NCBI GenBank assembly: GCA_964644705.1
Contig: CAZXYF010000005.1
Location: 1 to 38,218 of the forward strand
From: CAZXYF01 sp964644705
GTDB lineage: Bacteria; Planctomycetota; Brocadiia; SM23-32
Length of the DNA: 38,218 nt
Reading direction: 5' to 3'
This document shows, one piece after another, positions 16,816 through 25,314 of the stretch (the first letter of the stretch is position 1; every line of letters starts with the position of its first letter). The position numbers were made by a program, and so were the translations under genes. The notes below the pieces were generated by a model. The model saw only the letters and a program-made list of their open reading frames with translations, searched no databases and had not been told where the DNA came from.

Positions 16816-17589
16816 TTATTCTTGAGGGAAAAACAGCATTCGAGCATTGTGGGTGGTGAGGGCAGCTATTTCATCGGGCGACTGATTGCGCAGAGAGGCC
16901 AGGGCGCGGATCGTGTGGGTGATGTGAGCGGGCTCATTGTTATCACTGTTGATCCCATCGGGAGTCATGTAGGGACAGTCGGTTTCCACCAGGAGCCTGT
17001 CGTCCGGGACCCATTGGGCGGCCCGTTTAAGCTTTTTGTGGCCCGTCCGGGTGAGAATCCCTCCAAAAGCAATATACATTCCGATGTCCACGTATTGTTC
17101 AGCAATCTGCTTGCTGCTGTCGAAACAATGCCGAACGCCCCGTAAATCCGATGTTTCGTCCCTGATGACGGCCAGGGTTTCCGGGTCGGCCTTTCTTGCG
17201 TGGACTATGAGGGGTAGATTGTTATCCAGCGACAACTGAACGTGCTGGCGGAAAAAGGACTTCTGTGTGTCCTGAGAGGAACAATCATGGTGAAAATCCA
17301 GTCCGCTTTCGCCGACAGCCACAACGGAGTCATCGGTCAGCATATCGCGCAACTGGAGGGTCCAGTTGGAGTCAGCTGTTGCGCAACGGGTCGGGTGAAT
17401 TCCGGCCGTGGCGGCAAGCATTCCCGGGTATTGCCGGCTGAGTTTGGCGCACCGACGCGAGGTAGCGAGCGAAGTGCCAACGCAGAGAAGCCGGCGTACG
17501 CCAGCTTCTCTGGCGCGTGCCAGAACTTCCGGTATTTGGTCGGCGAAACATTTTTGTTCAAGATGTGCGTGGGTGTCTATAATGTTCAT
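16816..17589 (-). CDS. TatD family metal-dependent hydrolase/DNase
   Basis: The 257-residue protein is a TatD-type amidohydrolase-fold enzyme, a family with 3'-5' exonuclease/DNase activity used in DNA repair or turnover. Metal and catalytic residues are visible: IIDTHAHLE (His7, His9), VAVGESGLDFH (Glu), LIVHARKA (His), VRHCFDSS (His) and LLVETDCPYM (Asp). Length is typical. It leads a two-gene minus-strand unit with the FHA phosphatase and is divergent from the glycogen cluster. The exact substrate within the family is not predictable from sequence. Confidence 0.88.
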   Translation of the reverse strand: MNIIDTHAHLEQKCFADQIPEVLARAREAGVRRLLCVGTSLATSRRCAKLSRQYPGMLAATAGIHPTRCATADSNWTLQLRDMLTDDSVVAVGESGLDFHHDCSSQDTQKSFFRQHVQLSLDNNLPLIVHARKADPETLAVIRDETSDLRGVRHCFDSSKQIAEQYVDIGMYIAFGGILTRTGHKKLKRAAQWVPDDRLLVETDCPYMTPDGINSDNNEPAHITHTIRALASLRNQSPDEIAALTTHNARMLFFPQE

Positions 17590-17710
17590 GGTTGCAGGGG
17601 ATTCAGCAAGGCGGTGCGGTGCTCCCCAGCCCCGAAACGCCCTGAATGGGTTTATTTTTGAATGTTTTGGGCAGCACGGCTGTTTTCAGTAAACGCGTTA
17701 CATATAACCC

Positions 17711-17739
17711 ATCTTAAACGGTGGGGCGGGAGCATACAA
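17711..17739 (-). promoter_or_regulatory. Weak putative promoter of tatD-phosphatase unit
   Basis: On the minus strand TTGTAT and TAAGAT are 17 bases apart. The hexamers match only three and four consensus positions, but spacing and place fit the start of tatD at 17589. Confidence 0.3.
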
Positions 17740-17785
17740 GAAATACTCCAGGGTGGAGGTGGCCTGGGCGCCGATGTTTCAGGTT

Positions 17786-17812
17786 TTGTTAAGCTGGGGC
17801 AGAAGTTATAAT
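17786..17812 (+). promoter_or_regulatory. Putative promoter of the glycogen cluster
   Basis: A perfect TATAAT at 17807-17812 is preceded by TTGTTA at a short spacing of 15 bases. Transcription from about 17819 would give a leader near 100 bases before the galT-like ATG at 17916. The -35 is weak, so an activator may be needed. Confidence 0.4.
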
Positions 17813-17915
17813 CACGTCAGCGACGAGCGCGCCATGCATGCTGGGCCTAAAAACCTCAGAAGGGCTGGCGACGGAATTGCCTTCTTAAAACGTGAGATTG
17901 GTGAAGGAAAAAAAG

Positions 17916-18962
17916 ATGCCTCAGCTGCGCAGAGATCCTGTGGGCGGACGATGGGTGATTATCTCCACTGAACGTGCCGCCCGTCCCGGTGATTTAGCGG
18001 AAGGAGGGCAGGAATGTACCGGAGGTTATTGTCCATTCTGTGAGGGGAACGAGGAAAGCACCCCCCCGGAAGTCCTATCCTACAGGGATCCGGAAACGGA
18101 AGCCGATGAGACCGGATGGCGAGTGCGTGTCGTCCCCAACAAGTATCCAGCGCTCAAAGCGGAGGGGATGCTGGAGGAGGAAAAAGAGAGCGGTGTTTTC
18201 CACACGATGAGTGGCCTTGGCCAGCACGAGGTCTTCATAGAGGGGGCGGAGCATCATCTGAGCCTGAGTGAACTGCCCCTTGACACGGTGGAGGAGGTGG
18301 TGGCGGCATATCGGGAGCGCATGTTGGTTCACAAAAGTGATCAGCGGATGGTCTATGCGCTGATTTTTAAGAATGTGGGACGACGGGCGGGGGCATCTCT
18401 CGAACACAGCCATTCCCAACTGATTTGCACTCCGGTTGTCCCCAAACGCGTGGGGGAGGAGATGGACCGGTGTGAGGAGTTTTATCAGTTCCAGGGCGAG
18501 TGTCTTATGTGCAGCACCGTGGAGGAGGAACTGAAAGAAGGGTCGCGAATAGTTGTGGAAAACGACCATTTTGTTGCACTTACTCCTTATGCGTCGCGAT
18601 TCCCGTTTGAAATGTGGGTTGTGCCGCGCCAGCATATGTGCCACTATGAGGATATGTCGGAGAAGTTGTTGAGGGAATTTGCGCGGATCCTCCACGAAGC
18701 GGTCAGCCGTCTTGATCTGGCGATGGAAAAACCCCCGTACAACTATGTGCTGCACACGACGCCTTTTACGATAGGCAACGTGGATCATTTCCACTGGCAT
18801 CTGGAAATCATACCGCGTGTGACGCACGTGGCTGGCTTTGAATGGGGTACCGGATTTTATATCAATCCGGTCAGACCGGCTGATGCAGCGGAATCGCTTC
18901 GGGAGATTCAGTCCGGTGGGGATGTGCGTGAAATGGCGGGTAACACGGAAGTGCGACTGTAG
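17916..18962 (+). CDS. GalT family hexose-1-phosphate nucleotidylyltransferase (UDP- or ADP-glucose active)
   Basis: The 348-residue HIT-superfamily enzyme has a GalT fold: zinc-site Cys pairs CPFC (39, 42) and CLMC, the active-site motif SLEHSHSQL with His163-Ser-His165-Ser-Gln167 (the second His is the nucleotidylated residue), and FHWHLEIIPR in the C-terminal half. Classical GalT has His-Pro-His-x-Gln; the Ser-containing variant occurs in a subgroup. The enzyme exchanges UMP between UDP-glucose and galactose 1-phosphate in galactose use, but no galactokinase or epimerase is near. Its place directly before glgA suggests action on ADP-glucose or glucose 1-phosphate instead, an inference. ATG at 17916 is chosen for GAAGGA just upstream. 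Confidence 0.82.
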   Translation: MPQLRRDPVGGRWVIISTERAARPGDLAEGGQECTGGYCPFCEGNEESTPPEVLSYRDPETEADETGWRVRVVPNKYPALKAEGMLEEEKESGVFHTMSGLGQHEVFIEGAEHHLSLSELPLDTVEEVVAAYRERMLVHKSDQRMVYALIFKNVGRRAGASLEHSHSQLICTPVVPKRVGEEMDRCEEFYQFQGECLMCSTVEEELKEGSRIVVENDHFVALTPYASRFPFEMWVVPRQHMCHYEDMSEKLLREFARILHEAVSRLDLAMEKPPYNYVLHTTPFTIGNVDHFHWHLEIIPRVTHVAGFEWGTGFYINPVRPADAAESLREIQSGGDVREMAGNTEVRL

Positions 18963-19039
18963 CAGAATTGTATGGTATGCTTTGAGTGTGCCATCTTGCT
19001 AATCGTATTGGAAAGTAACATCAGTGAGGGCAGAAAGAC

Positions 19040-20521
19040 ATGAAGATAACGATTGTTGGATCGGAAGTGGTACCCTTTTCAAAAACCGGTGGGCTCGCTG
19101 ACGTTGTTGGTTCTCTGCCGATGGCCCTGGATGAGAAGGGCCACGATGTGAACGTTATCAGCCCGTTTTATCGGGAGGTGCGCGAGAACGCCGATAAACA
19201 GGGACTGGAGCTTGAACCTATGGAGAACGCCACGGTGCGCGTTCCCGTCGGTGACTTCGAACAGGAAGCGGTTCCGGTTCGGGGGCATTTGCCCGACTCG
19301 GATGTTACGGTGTATTTCCTGAAAAACGACCGATACTACGATCGGCCGGGCCTTTATACCAATCCCGACGACGGAAACGATTATCAGGACAACAGTGAAC
19401 GATTTGTGTTCCTGTGCCGCGGCACGATGGAACTGTTGAAAGAGCTGGAATATCAACCTGACATCCTGCACGGACACGACTGGCAGACCGGCCTTGTACC
19501 CGTGTATCTTGAACATAAATATCGTGAGGATTTTCGGGATACAGCTTCGGTTTTCACTGTCCACAATCTGGCGTACCAGGGGCTTTTCTGGCACCGCGAC
19601 ATGAAACTTACGGGTCTCTCCTGGGATCTGTTTAACTGGAAGATGCTGGAATATTACGGCAAACTTTCTTTTCTGAAAGGAGGATTGGTCGGGGCGGATG
19701 TGCTGACGACGGTGAGTGAGCAGTATGCCCGGGAGATCCAGACGGAAGAATACGGGATGGGGATGCACGGTGTTTTTCAGGAACGCGCCAAGGATTTGTA
19801 TGGAATCGTCAACGGCGTGGATTACGGCGTGTGGGATCCCAGAGTTGATGAGCACATTCCCGAAAATTATGGGCCGGAGGACCTGGAGGGCAAAAAAATC
19901 TGTAAAACAGCGCTCCAGGAGGAGTTCGATCTGGCTCAGCGAGAGGATATACCCCTGATGGGAATGATCGGGCGCCTGGTTGAACAGAAGGGCATAGACC
20001 TGGTAGTTGATGGTATGAATGATATAGTTCGCCGGGGGATGCAGGTGGTGATTCTGGGGACCGGACAGGAACGATACCATGAGATGCTGGAGAGAACGGC
20101 CGAGAAATATCCAGAAAATGTGGGCGTGTATCTCGGATTCGATGAAGCCCTGGCACATCGCATTGAGGCGGGGGCGGATATGTTCCTGATGCCCAGCAGG
20201 TTTGAGCCCTGCGGTCTGAATCAGCTCTACAGCATGCGTTACGGTACAGTTCCGATCGTCAGCGCCACGGGTGGGCTGGTGGACACCGTTGTGAATTATC
20301 AGCAGGCAGCGGGTTCGGAAAGTGGAGCTACGGGATTCCTGTTCCGCCCTCATGGTGTGGCGCAGATGGTGGAGGCGATAGATCGGGCTATCAGGCTATA
20401 CAAAAACGAACCGAAAGACTGGGACGATGTTGTCATGGCCGGTATGAATCAGGATTGGTCCTGGGACCGGAGCGCCGAGGAGTATGTGGATGTGTATGAA
20501 GAGGCCATGAGAAAACAATAA
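19040..20521 (+). CDS. glgA: Glycogen synthase (GT5, ADP-glucose type)
   Basis: GlgA extends alpha-1,4-glucan chains using ADP-glucose. The 493-residue GT5 sequence starts with the donor-binding motif FSKTGGLADVVGSLP (Lys15-x-Gly-Gly), followed by HGHDWQTGLVPVY, FTVHNLAYQG, GIVNGVDYGVWDP, the mid-protein MGMIGRLVEQKGIDL and the C-terminal donor-site motif LMPSRFEPCGLNQLYSMRYG. Length is standard for the family. It follows the galT-like gene by 77 bases and precedes a histidine kinase. glgC and the branching enzyme are downstream, giving a complete route from glucose 1-phosphate to branched glucan. Confidence 0.95.
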   Translation: MKITIVGSEVVPFSKTGGLADVVGSLPMALDEKGHDVNVISPFYREVRENADKQGLELEPMENATVRVPVGDFEQEAVPVRGHLPDSDVTVYFLKNDRYYDRPGLYTNPDDGNDYQDNSERFVFLCRGTMELLKELEYQPDILHGHDWQTGLVPVYLEHKYREDFRDTASVFTVHNLAYQGLFWHRDMKLTGLSWDLFNWKMLEYYGKLSFLKGGLVGADVLTTVSEQYAREIQTEEYGMGMHGVFQERAKDLYGIVNGVDYGVWDPRVDEHIPENYGPEDLEGKKICKTALQEEFDLAQREDIPLMGMIGRLVEQKGIDLVVDGMNDIVRRGMQVVILGTGQERYHEMLERTAEKYPENVGVYLGFDEALAHRIEAGADMFLMPSRFEPCGLNQLYSMRYGTVPIVSATGGLVDTVVNYQQAAGSESGATGFLFRPHGVAQMVEAIDRAIRLYKNEPKDWDDVVMAGMNQDWSWDRSAEEYVDVYEEAMRKQ

Positions 20522-20625
20522 GATCCGCGTCAAGTCCCGGCAGGGTGCGTTCGGCCGGTGAAAAAAAAGGTCGTCGGCGGTCATACGTGGAACCACAGAC
20601 AGCGTGGAGAGGGAGCGTTGTGCCC

Positions 20626-22674
20626 ATGGGGAAACCAGACACGGGAACTTCGGACCACTGCCGTCCGGAAAGCGAGGTCAATAGGGCAGCGGTGGCCATG
20701 CTGAATAAAGAGGGGGTATTTACACGCTGGGGGAAGGACTGCGAAGAGATGTTTGGCCGCTGCGCGGATGAAATGGTGGGAAACTTCACCCCCGAGAACC
20801 TCGCGGTTGAATCGTATGAACTCAATGATTTTTTGGATGCGGCGAAGCGTGAGGGGCGGGTACACCGGGAAGTGATGGTTTTGAATGGGGAGGGTGAGCC
20901 TTTTCTCGGGCATGAGTCGATTTTGCACATGCCTGCAGGGGAGCGGGGCACCAGCGCTTATGTTTACTGCATAGTTGATGTTACCCCTGCCAAACGGAGG
21001 GAAGAGGATCTGTGTCGAGAGCGAAATCGTCTGGACGCTCTGGTGGAAGCAATGGGGGGCGGGCTGGCGCTCTTCGACGCCGACATGAAACTGCAATGGG
21101 CCAACGAGCGCCTGCGTTCCTGGTTTGATGTTGAACGGATATACGGCCAGGGCTGTTGTGAGGTTTTTGCGCGGGAGGGAGCGGGCTCCACCGTATGCCC
21201 TCTCAAACGTATTGATGGGGAAAATGTCCCATTCAACACGACCACTGAACATGTGGACGAAAAGGGGCAGTGGCGGTGCTTTCTTCACGTGGTGACGGAA
21301 GCGGACATCGGACATCACCGATACCTCGTTCTGACTACCGATATCACTCATCAGCGCAGGCAGAAGGAACAGGTGCAGCTGGTTGATCGCCTGAGCGAGT
21401 GTCTCCAGGGCAGTTTGAATCTGGATCGGATTCTCTATCTCACCCTGATGTGCGTCACGGCGGGCCATGCCCTGGGATTCAGTCGTGCCTTCATTCTTTT
21501 AATCGAATCAGATACGGGGAGATTGAAGGGCGTCCGGGGGGCCGGGCCCATTTCTGAGCAAACAGCCGAGCGCATCTGGGCGCACATCGGTGAAGAGGAA
21601 GGGGGAGAGTGGGAAAAGGAAACAGCCCTGAATGGGGGAATTGAAACGGGACTGACGAAAAAAGTCCGTGACCTGGATATCCCGGTGGGTGGCCTGTGCG
21701 AAAGAGTGCTGGAATCACGCAAACCTTACGTTGTGCAGGGTGCAGACAAAAACCCGGTGCTGCACAAAGATTTACGTAACAGGCTGGATCTGGATGAATG
21801 TGTGCTTGTTCCGCTGGTCAGCGGAGACACCCCCGTGGGGATCATGATTGCCGACAATAAGGTGTCGGGTCGGCCGGTGGATGAGGAGGGTGTGGAACAG
21901 CTCCAGGTGTTTGCCACTCAGGCGTCGATGGCAATAGCCAATGCACGTGCTTACACAAAACTGCAGGAAAAGGTGGAACAACTGCATAAGACGCGCAGTA
22001 AACTTGTGGAGAGCGAGCGACTGGCGAGTGTGGGAAGGATGGCCGCACAAATGGCCCATCAGATGCGCACCCCATTGGCGTCCATTGGAGGGTATTCCCG
22101 AGCGATTATGCGCTCGGCGCCCGAAGAGAGCACGATCTATCGCAATGCGAAGATCATTTACGAGGAAGAGCAAAATTTGGAAGCGGAAGTCAACGAAACC
22201 CTGGAACTGTCCCGTCCCATAAAACCCAATCGCAGTGTAACGGACTTCAATAAGCTGGTGCGAGAGACCGTGGACCGGTTTTTCTGCGACGGTGCAAGAC
22301 AGGAAATGCAGTTATCCGTGAGTCTCGATGAAGGGGTTCCGGATGTTGCGGTGGATTCAGCTCTTATCCAGCAGGTGATCAATAATTTGTTGGAAAATGC
22401 GAGGCAGGCGGTGCAAGATCAGCCCAAGCAACGAATTAGAGTGCGAACGCGTTGCAGCCGTGATTACGTGGAACTGCTGATCAGTGATACGGGAGAGGGT
22501 ATGGATGGAGAGACGCGCGAAAAAATATTTGCCCCATTTTTCACCACAAAGAAAGGGGGGACCGGATTGGGATTGGCTATTGCCCGACGAATCGTCCGCA
22601 AACATGACGGCGAATTGTGGTGCCGAACTCGGCGGGGGAAGGGAACGACTTTTGGGGTTAAACTGCCTTTGTGA
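20626..22674 (+). CDS. Cytosolic PAS-PAS-GAF sensor histidine kinase
   Basis: This 682-residue protein has no membrane segment and should sense cytosolic signals. N-terminal PAS-like domain (about 15-120), a second PAS-like domain (about 130-245) containing cysteines in GQGCCEVF and VCPLKR, a GAF domain (about 260-440), a coiled-coil linker, a HisKA dimerisation domain with phosphoacceptor His478 in AAQMAHQMRTPLASIGG, and a C-terminal ATPase with N box INNLLENARQA, DTGEGMDG and FFTTKKGGTGLGLAIARR. Start choice lies between GTG at 20620 and ATG at 20626, both served by GGAGAGGGAG. It is placed between glgA and the receiver gene that overlaps glgC, implying control of glycogen metabolism. Confidence 0.9.
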   Translation: MGKPDTGTSDHCRPESEVNRAAVAMLNKEGVFTRWGKDCEEMFGRCADEMVGNFTPENLAVESYELNDFLDAAKREGRVHREVMVLNGEGEPFLGHESILHMPAGERGTSAYVYCIVDVTPAKRREEDLCRERNRLDALVEAMGGGLALFDADMKLQWANERLRSWFDVERIYGQGCCEVFAREGAGSTVCPLKRIDGENVPFNTTTEHVDEKGQWRCFLHVVTEADIGHHRYLVLTTDITHQRRQKEQVQLVDRLSECLQGSLNLDRILYLTLMCVTAGHALGFSRAFILLIESDTGRLKGVRGAGPISEQTAERIWAHIGEEEGGEWEKETALNGGIETGLTKKVRDLDIPVGGLCERVLESRKPYVVQGADKNPVLHKDLRNRLDLDECVLVPLVSGDTPVGIMIADNKVSGRPVDEEGVEQLQVFATQASMAIANARAYTKLQEKVEQLHKTRSKLVESERLASVGRMAAQMAHQMRTPLASIGGYSRAIMRSAPEESTIYRNAKIIYEEEQNLEAEVNETLELSRPIKPNRSVTDFNKLVRETVDRFFCDGARQEMQLSVSLDEGVPDVAVDSALIQQVINNLLENARQAVQDQPKQRIRVRTRCSRDYVELLISDTGEGMDGETREKIFAPFFTTKKGGTGLGLAIARRIVRKHDGELWCRTRRGKGTTFGVKLPL

Positions 22675-22707
22675 GTGGAAGGCGTCGATGTTTAATGGAT
22701 AATTAGT

Positions 22708-22729
22708 ATTGTCCGGTTTTCCCGACAAT
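22708..22729. promoter_or_regulatory. Inverted repeat/hairpin between kinase and receiver genes
   Basis: Arms ATTGTCCGG and CCCGACAAT enclose a TTTT loop, a nine-base stem with one mismatch, followed by T-rich sequence. It could be a partial terminator/attenuator that lowers transcription into the receiver-glgC part of the cluster, or an operator. Confidence 0.4.
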
Positions 22730-22852
22730 TTGATCGTTTGTTTTCTGGCAGGAACTCGGGCTCGAACAAATTTCTTTCATCTGAAAATGGCAAAGTGCTC
22801 GGTGAAAGTTTGGGGTTTGGGCATAAACGGCGGACAAACGGGAGGAGTGAAT

Positions 22853-23278
22853 ATGGAAAGTGTGCTGCTTGTAGAAGACAACGAGAATTTATGTACGCTC
22901 TATCGATCTGAGTTGGAAAGTGAAGGTTTCCAGGTTCTGGTAGAGCACGATGGGAAATCGGGGTTGAAAAGGGCTCTCGATGAGCATCCTGACCTGGTGA
23001 TTATGGACATCAGTCTGCCCGAAAAGATGGACGGTCTCGAATCAATGTCGCGGATTCTGGGACGGGACAGCAGCATTCATGTAATTCTCCACACCGCGTA
23101 TGAGCAGTACCGTGACAATTTTTTATCCTGGGCGGCGGACGAATACATCGTCAAATCGGGCAACATTCAACCTTTGAAAGACGCCATCGACCGGGTATTG
23201 TCCCTTGATGAGTCGGCTGGTGAAAAACAGGAAAGCGAGAAACGAGGAGAAGATCGGCAACGAGGGAGGATGGCGTAA
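22853..23278 (+). CDS. Receiver-only (CheY-like) response regulator
   Basis: This 141-residue protein is a single receiver domain followed by a short, highly charged tail (residues 113-141, rich in Glu, Lys, Arg) with no DNA-binding or enzymatic output domain. Receiver residues are intact: acidic pair in LLVEDNENL (Glu8, Asp9), phosphoacceptor Asp52 in VIMDISLPEKMDG, Thr81 and Lys101. The start ATG at 22853 follows GGAGGAG by five bases; the frame is open upstream but that part lacks start signals. Its likely partner is the adjacent histidine kinase. Its stop overlaps the glgC start (TAATG), so translation of the two is coupled. Output must be by protein contact or relay, not direct DNA binding. 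Confidence 0.9.
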   Translation: MESVLLVEDNENLCTLYRSELESEGFQVLVEHDGKSGLKRALDEHPDLVIMDISLPEKMDGLESMSRILGRDSSIHVILHTAYEQYRDNFLSWAADEYIVKSGNIQPLKDAIDRVLSLDESAGEKQESEKRGEDRQRGRMA

Positions 23279-24579
23279 TGCGCCCCCTTGACGTGCGGGA
23301 TAGAACTTGCCATAGCGGCTTTTCGGCTCTGCGGAAAACGGTCAGCATGGTCATGGCCGGGGGGCAGGGAGAACGATTGTATCCGCTGACACGCGACCGC
23401 GCGAAACCGGCAGTTCCGTTTGCGGGGAATTACCGGTTAATTGATTTCACTCTCAGCAACTGTTTAAACAGTGGTTTGCGGCGCGTACACGTACTCACCC
23501 AGTACAAAAGTGATTCTCTGAATCGGCACATACGACTCGGGTGGGACGTGTATAATCCGGAGCTCGGGGAATACGTGGAAGTCAATCCTCCCCAGATGCG
23601 ACTGACCTCCCACTGGTATCTTGGAACCGCGGACGCCATTCATCAGAATATTTACACACTGGAGCGAGAAAGGCCGGAGTATGTTCTGGTATTGAGCGGT
23701 GATCATGTTTACCGCATGGATTATACTCTGCTGATCCGTCAGCATGTAGAAACCGGTGCGGACCTGACCATCGCCTGCCAGGAGGTGCCCCGGGAGGAAG
23801 CAAGACGTCTGGGAGTCCTGGATGTAGATGACAGAATGCGGGTACGTGGGGTGGCGGAAAAACCGGAAAACCCCGCGGCGGCGCCGGGCTGCGGGGCAGA
23901 GGAAGAACCATCAAAATCCTTGTGCTCAATGGGGGTGTACCTTTTTGACACGGAGACGCTGGTGCGACGGGTTGTGGAAGATTCAAAGAAGAATACGACT
24001 CACGATTTTGGGCGTGATGTGATTCCGATGATGATTGACCGGGGAGATGAGGTGTATGCCTACCGTTTTCGTGGCGTGAAGAAAGGGGAAGACACCCCGT
24101 ACTGGCGAGATGTCGGAACCCTGGATGCCTACTGGGAGTCGCATATGGAGTTGCTTTCGGAGGATCCCTCGATCGATCTGCACGACTCAACCTGGCCCGT
24201 CCGATCTCACGTGGAGCCATCCCCGCCGGTGAAGAGCATTTCTGAGGGGCAAGGGGCAAATTCTGAAAACAGGGGTCACATACGTGATTCGCTGCTCTGT
24301 AATGGCACTATTGTGGGCGATGCACGGATAACCAGATCCGTAGTGGGGGCGGGCGTTCGGATTCATTCTGGAACCGTGGTGGAGGATTCCATTATACTTG
24401 GGAACTGCGAGGTTGGCCCCGATGCAGTAGTGAAGAAGGCGATAGTTGATAAAAATAATCGAATTCCGTCGGGGTTTGAATTGGGGCGCAATCACGAACA
24501 TGACGAACGGTATTTCACGTTAACCGACGGTGGAGTGGTTGTCGTGCCTAAAGAAATGCCGCTGTTCAGAGAAACGTGA
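23278..24579 (+). CDS. glgC: Glucose-1-phosphate adenylyltransferase
   Basis: GlgC makes ADP-glucose from ATP and glucose 1-phosphate, the committed and usually allosterically controlled step of bacterial glycogen synthesis. The 433-residue sequence shows MVMAGGQGERLYPLTRDRAK (nucleotide loop), PAVPFAGNYRLIDFTLSNC, WYLGTADAIHQN, LSGDHVYRMDY, VAEKPENP and DVGTLDAYWESHMEL, then a C-terminal left-handed beta-helix (about 330-420). The ATG at 23278 overlaps the stop of the receiver gene by one base and is served by GGGAGGA inside that gene. The short extra N-terminus (MRPLDVRDRTCHSGF) is longer than in many homologues. Confidence 0.94.
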   Translation: MRPLDVRDRTCHSGFSALRKTVSMVMAGGQGERLYPLTRDRAKPAVPFAGNYRLIDFTLSNCLNSGLRRVHVLTQYKSDSLNRHIRLGWDVYNPELGEYVEVNPPQMRLTSHWYLGTADAIHQNIYTLERERPEYVLVLSGDHVYRMDYTLLIRQHVETGADLTIACQEVPREEARRLGVLDVDDRMRVRGVAEKPENPAAAPGCGAEEEPSKSLCSMGVYLFDTETLVRRVVEDSKKNTTHDFGRDVIPMMIDRGDEVYAYRFRGVKKGEDTPYWRDVGTLDAYWESHMELLSEDPSIDLHDSTWPVRSHVEPSPPVKSISEGQGANSENRGHIRDSLLCNGTIVGDARITRSVVGAGVRIHSGTVVEDSIILGNCEVGPDAVVKKAIVDKNNRIPSGFELGRNHEHDERYFTLTDGGVVVVPKEMPLFRET

Positions 24580-24625
24580 AAGCGCTCCCATTCCAGCTCA
24601 TCAGTTGCTTCTGCGGAAAAATACT

Positions 24626-25204
24626 ATGAATAACGCCCTGCATGTCGATATCGAACGTATGGAGTCGGAACCGAATATGGGGACGGCTGTCAACAGCCCT
24701 GATTCACTCTTCGTTTGGTGGGAGTTACCGGCAAGTAAACGGGCCGAAATTGAAAACAACATGGGGGCATCCGTCAAATGGTGCCTGCGTGTCACGGATC
24801 GGGACCTTGATGAGGAAAGACTGGTCGATATCGAAGCAGAAGCAGGGAATTACTATCTGGATCTTCACCCGGAGGGGCGTTGCCGGGTCGAGCTCGGTTG
24901 GCACGCTGCGGGAGAGTTCCACACCATATGCGGTCCGATGGAGGTCGTTATGCCCTCGGACTCTCCGGCGGAGGCGGACGAAGCCGAGTGGGTTGATCTC
25001 AAGACTGCCGGCAACGTGGAGGGGGAGGAAGCTGTTGCTTCCGAGCTGAAACAAAAGCAACGGGCCGGCCTTGAATGGGATGAAGAACTGCTGGAGCAGG
25101 GAGCTTCCGGGGAATTAAGCTCTTCCGGCGTTCATGCAGGCGGGAATGGCGAACAGGAGAGTGGTGCGGGGGGAATGGGCGATCCTGAAGAGGAGGATAA
25201 GTGA
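24626..25204 (+). CDS. DUF4912 domain protein
   Basis: The 192-residue product contains a DUF4912 domain (about residues 20-120) with the hallmark SLFVWWELPASKRAE, a 'W-x-L-R-V' strand (KWCLRVTDRD) and NYYLDLHPEGRCRVELGW. DUF4912 is a beta-sandwich-like domain of unknown function, often encoded beside glycogen or alpha-glucan genes, where a carbohydrate-binding or scaffold role has been presumed. The remaining C-terminal third is acidic, Gly/Ser-rich and probably disordered. It lies 46 bases after glgC and 110 bases before the branching enzyme. The ATG at 24626 has only a weak GGAA upstream; a longer in-frame extension overlaps the end of glgC and is rejected. Confidence 0.8.
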   Translation: MNNALHVDIERMESEPNMGTAVNSPDSLFVWWELPASKRAEIENNMGASVKWCLRVTDRDLDEERLVDIEAEAGNYYLDLHPEGRCRVELGWHAAGEFHTICGPMEVVMPSDSPAEADEAEWVDLKTAGNVEGEEAVASELKQKQRAGLEWDEELLEQGASGELSSSGVHAGGNGEQESGAGGMGDPEEEDK

Positions 25205-25314
25205 ACTGTCCGCGCACCTGACCCGACAGGGAGCCCGGAGAAAGCAAAAATGTGTTGGTGGAGGGGGGGGGCGATTCGCTGTTGAACAAAAAATGCAATT
25301 AGAGGAAAAGACCG

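Larger units (their letters stand above)
17590..17915. other. Divergent intergenic region between tatD and galT-like genes
   Basis: Open frames here lack start signals and protein-like sequence. The region holds a possible minus-strand promoter at 17711-17739 and a plus-strand TATAAT at 17807, so it probably serves both transcription units. Confidence 0.5.

Noticed and set aside
17242..17661. Plus-strand frame over the start of tatD
   Set aside because: It overlaps the well-supported tatD gene antisense and shows no motif.
19079..20353. Long antisense frame (424 codons) opposite glgA
   Set aside because: It is a mirror of the strong codon bias of glgA; its protein has no recognisable motif, whereas the plus strand encodes a full GlgA.
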